From Bacteroidota bacterium (GTDB lineage Bacteria; Bacteroidota; Bacteroidia; Cytophagales; Cyclobacteriaceae): DNA of 9,005 nt. The position numbers and the translations under genes are program-made. The DNA is taken from the NCBI GenBank assembly GCA_023431285.1, contig JAEYXN010000039.1, positions 1 to 9,005 of the forward strand. The letters run 5' to 3'. Positions 7,578 through 9,005 of this stretch are shown piece after piece. The notes under the pieces are model-generated. The model was not told where the DNA came from. It searched no databases and saw only the letters and a program-made list of their open reading frames with translations. Positions within the stretch are counted from its first letter, which is position 1, and every line of letters starts with the position of its first letter.

Positions 7578-9005
7578 ATGTTAAGGCTCCTCACGGTCTT
7601 ATTATTTCTTTCAGGAAGCCCGATTGTCATTTTCGGCCAGGATGCACGGATTGATAGCCTTCTTGGCTTATTAGACAAACCATTCACTCCATCTGAAAAA
7701 GCGGACCTGTACAATGAAATCGCTACGTCGTACTATGATTATGATGTAGTGAAGGGGCTGGAATATTCTGAAGAGGCTCTCAGACTCGCAACAAATGCCA
7801 GGTATACAGCCGGAGTACGTACAGCCCTCACGTTGAAAGGATTTTATTTCTCGGATACCGGAGATTTCGGGATGGCTCTCGAGCTGTATCACAAAGCCAG
7901 ATCCCAACCTGCCCCGGAAGATGAACGATTGGGTTATTGTTACACCATGATTGCCAATGTGCATCGCGCCATCGCGAACTTTGATTCCGCTGACTTATAT
8001 TATGCTCGTGCAATCCGCCTACTCGACTCACTCAATGCAAAACGCCAGCTTGCGTACACCTATCGAAATGCCGGAAGACTTGCCGTACTTCAATGGCAGA
8101 ATGAAAAAGCAGAACAATACTTCCGGGAAGCGCTGAAAATTTACACTAAACTTAAAAGCAAATTCGGGCTGGCCGATGTGTACTTCGGAATGGCAGAGCT
8201 CAACAAGAACAGGGCAGAGTATGATTTAGCACAGGAACTGATTACCAAAGGATGCAGTTTCGCCAACGAGCTCGATGACCCTTACCTCCAGCTTCACTGT
8301 CAGGTGTTCAGCGGAGAAATTCAGTTTCGTCAGGGTGACTTCCTTTCTTCTCTTGAAACGCTCCTACAGGCTGTCGAACTTCTCAAGCTCCGCGACAATC
8401 CGCAAACTCTCGCGCGCGTATATGGTGACCTGGGTGATGTCTACGAATCGCTGGGACAAAACGACGTGGCAATGCGGTACGACTTTGAATCTATGAAGAT
8501 CGCGGAGCGCCTCGGATTAAAATATGAGCTCGGACGGATCATGAGCAACCTCGCATGGATCTATAAGAACCAACGCAACTTCAGGGATGCCTTCGATTTT
8601 ATTGAAACGTCAGTGAAGATCAGAACTGAGATTAACGATGCTTTTGGTCTTTCAAATTCTTACAATGTAAAAGGTGTCATTTTTTTTCAGCAGAAGAAGT
8701 ATGACGACGCAGTGCTATGGTTAACGAAAGCACTCGACCTCCGTCAAAAGCTCGGTCATCATGAAGGCGTTTCCGCTTGCCTCTATAACCTGGGATTGGT
8801 CTTCGAAGAACAGAGGGATTTCAAGAAGGCACTTGACTACCAGTTCCGCGCCCTGGCGATAGAGAAGCAGATCAGCAACAAGTTTAACATCGGAATAGCT
8901 TACAACAGTATTGGTAGTCTGCACACCCACCTTCAGCAGTACGATAGTGCTGAAATCTACCTGACACGCGCCGAAAAACTAGGACGCGAGACAGCGTCGC
9001 TGGAG
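7578..9005 (+). CDS. Exported tetratricopeptide-repeat protein, likely N-terminus of a sensor or regulator (partial)
   Basis: An open frame of 476 codons runs from the ATG at 7578 off the right edge without a stop. A signal peptide (MLRLLTVLLFLSGSPIVIFG, probable cut before Gln21) is followed by TPR units repeating every 39-41 residues, about 10-11 in all. The first helices start near residues 43, 83, 119, 159, 198, 236, 277, 318, 358, 398 and 438. Typical unit features are visible: SYNVKGVIFFQQKKYDDA, CLYNLGLVFEEQRDFKKAL and AYNSIGSLHTHLQQYDSAE. The roughly 40-residue period is that of the TPR_12/kinesin-light-chain type. In Bacteroidota this exported architecture usually ends in a membrane helix and a histidine kinase, LuxR-type or LytTR output domain; that part is not in the window, so the output is inference. 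The ATG is chosen because it is the only start that gives the signal peptide. Confidence 0.9.
   Translation, partial: MLRLLTVLLFLSGSPIVIFGQDARIDSLLGLLDKPFTPSEKADLYNEIATSYYDYDVVKGLEYSEEALRLATNARYTAGVRTALTLKGFYFSDTGDFGMALELYHKARSQPAPEDERLGYCYTMIANVHRAIANFDSADLYYARAIRLLDSLNAKRQLAYTYRNAGRLAVLQWQNEKAEQYFREALKIYTKLKSKFGLADVYFGMAELNKNRAEYDLAQELITKGCSFANELDDPYLQLHCQVFSGEIQFRQGDFLSSLETLLQAVELLKLRDNPQTLARVYGDLGDVYESLGQNDVAMRYDFESMKIAERLGLKYELGRIMSNLAWIYKNQRNFRDAFDFIETSVKIRTEINDAFGLSNSYNVKGVIFFQQKKYDDAVLWLTKALDLRQKLGHHEGVSACLYNLGLVFEEQRDFKKALDYQFRALAIEKQISNKFNIGIAYNSIGSLHTHLQQYDSAEIYLTRAEKLGRETASLE

Noticed and set aside
7430..8031. Three overlapping minus-strand open frames (7430-7714, 7671-7964, 7828-8031)
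   Set aside because: They lie against the start of the plus-strand TPR gene, which has a signal peptide and regular repeats; the minus-strand translations show no family features.

Overview
The window looks like chromosomal DNA from a member of the Bacteroidota, probably of Cytophagales type. That assignment is an inference from four things. Translation starts mostly lack a Shine-Dalgarno sequence. Several upstream regions carry the TTTG / TAnnTTTG promoter style of this phylum. The gene set is typical: a fused SpmA-SpmB protein, a stand-alone acyl-CoA-binding protein, a bacterial prohibitin, a DUF7832-type protein and secreted TPR proteins. There are no RNA genes, insertion sequences, CRISPR arrays, phage genes or obvious horizontally acquired islands. 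This is an ordinary housekeeping region, and I did not find a new multi-gene system in it.

Layout. At the left edge a TlpA-type membrane-anchored thioredoxin runs leftward out of the window (start at 342). It diverges from a rightward gene (408-2204) for an exported, alpha-helical, TPR-like protein of unknown function. The rest up to 7365 is leftward. In transcription order (right to left) it reads: prohibitin/SPFH membrane protein (7365-6547), citrate synthase gltA (6461-5175), a strong intrinsic terminator (5154-5121), acyl-CoA-binding protein (5101-4838), 16S rRNA methyltransferase rsmE (4834-4139), the SpmA-SpmB fusion permease-like protein (4053-2821), and a DUF7832-like protein (2697-2245) that converges on the exported TPR gene. 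After a 212-base divergent spacer, a second exported TPR protein starts at 7578 and runs off the right edge with 476 codons visible and no stop. It probably continues into a signalling output domain that cannot be seen here.

How the genes fit together. Acyl-CoA-binding protein and rsmE are separated by 3 bases and are surely co-transcribed. Citrate synthase uses acetyl-CoA and the next gene downstream binds long-chain acyl-CoA, but a terminator separates them, so they are more likely neighbours than a functional unit. The best regulatory signals are the gltA terminator, a TTTG-N20-TAACTTCG promoter before the prohibitin gene, a TTTG-N20-TAACATTG promoter before the DUF7832-like gene, and a perfect TAATTTTG -7 element just before the right-hand TPR gene. 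In these three cases the -7 element lies only 3 to 6 bases from the start codon, which suggests very short or absent 5' leaders.
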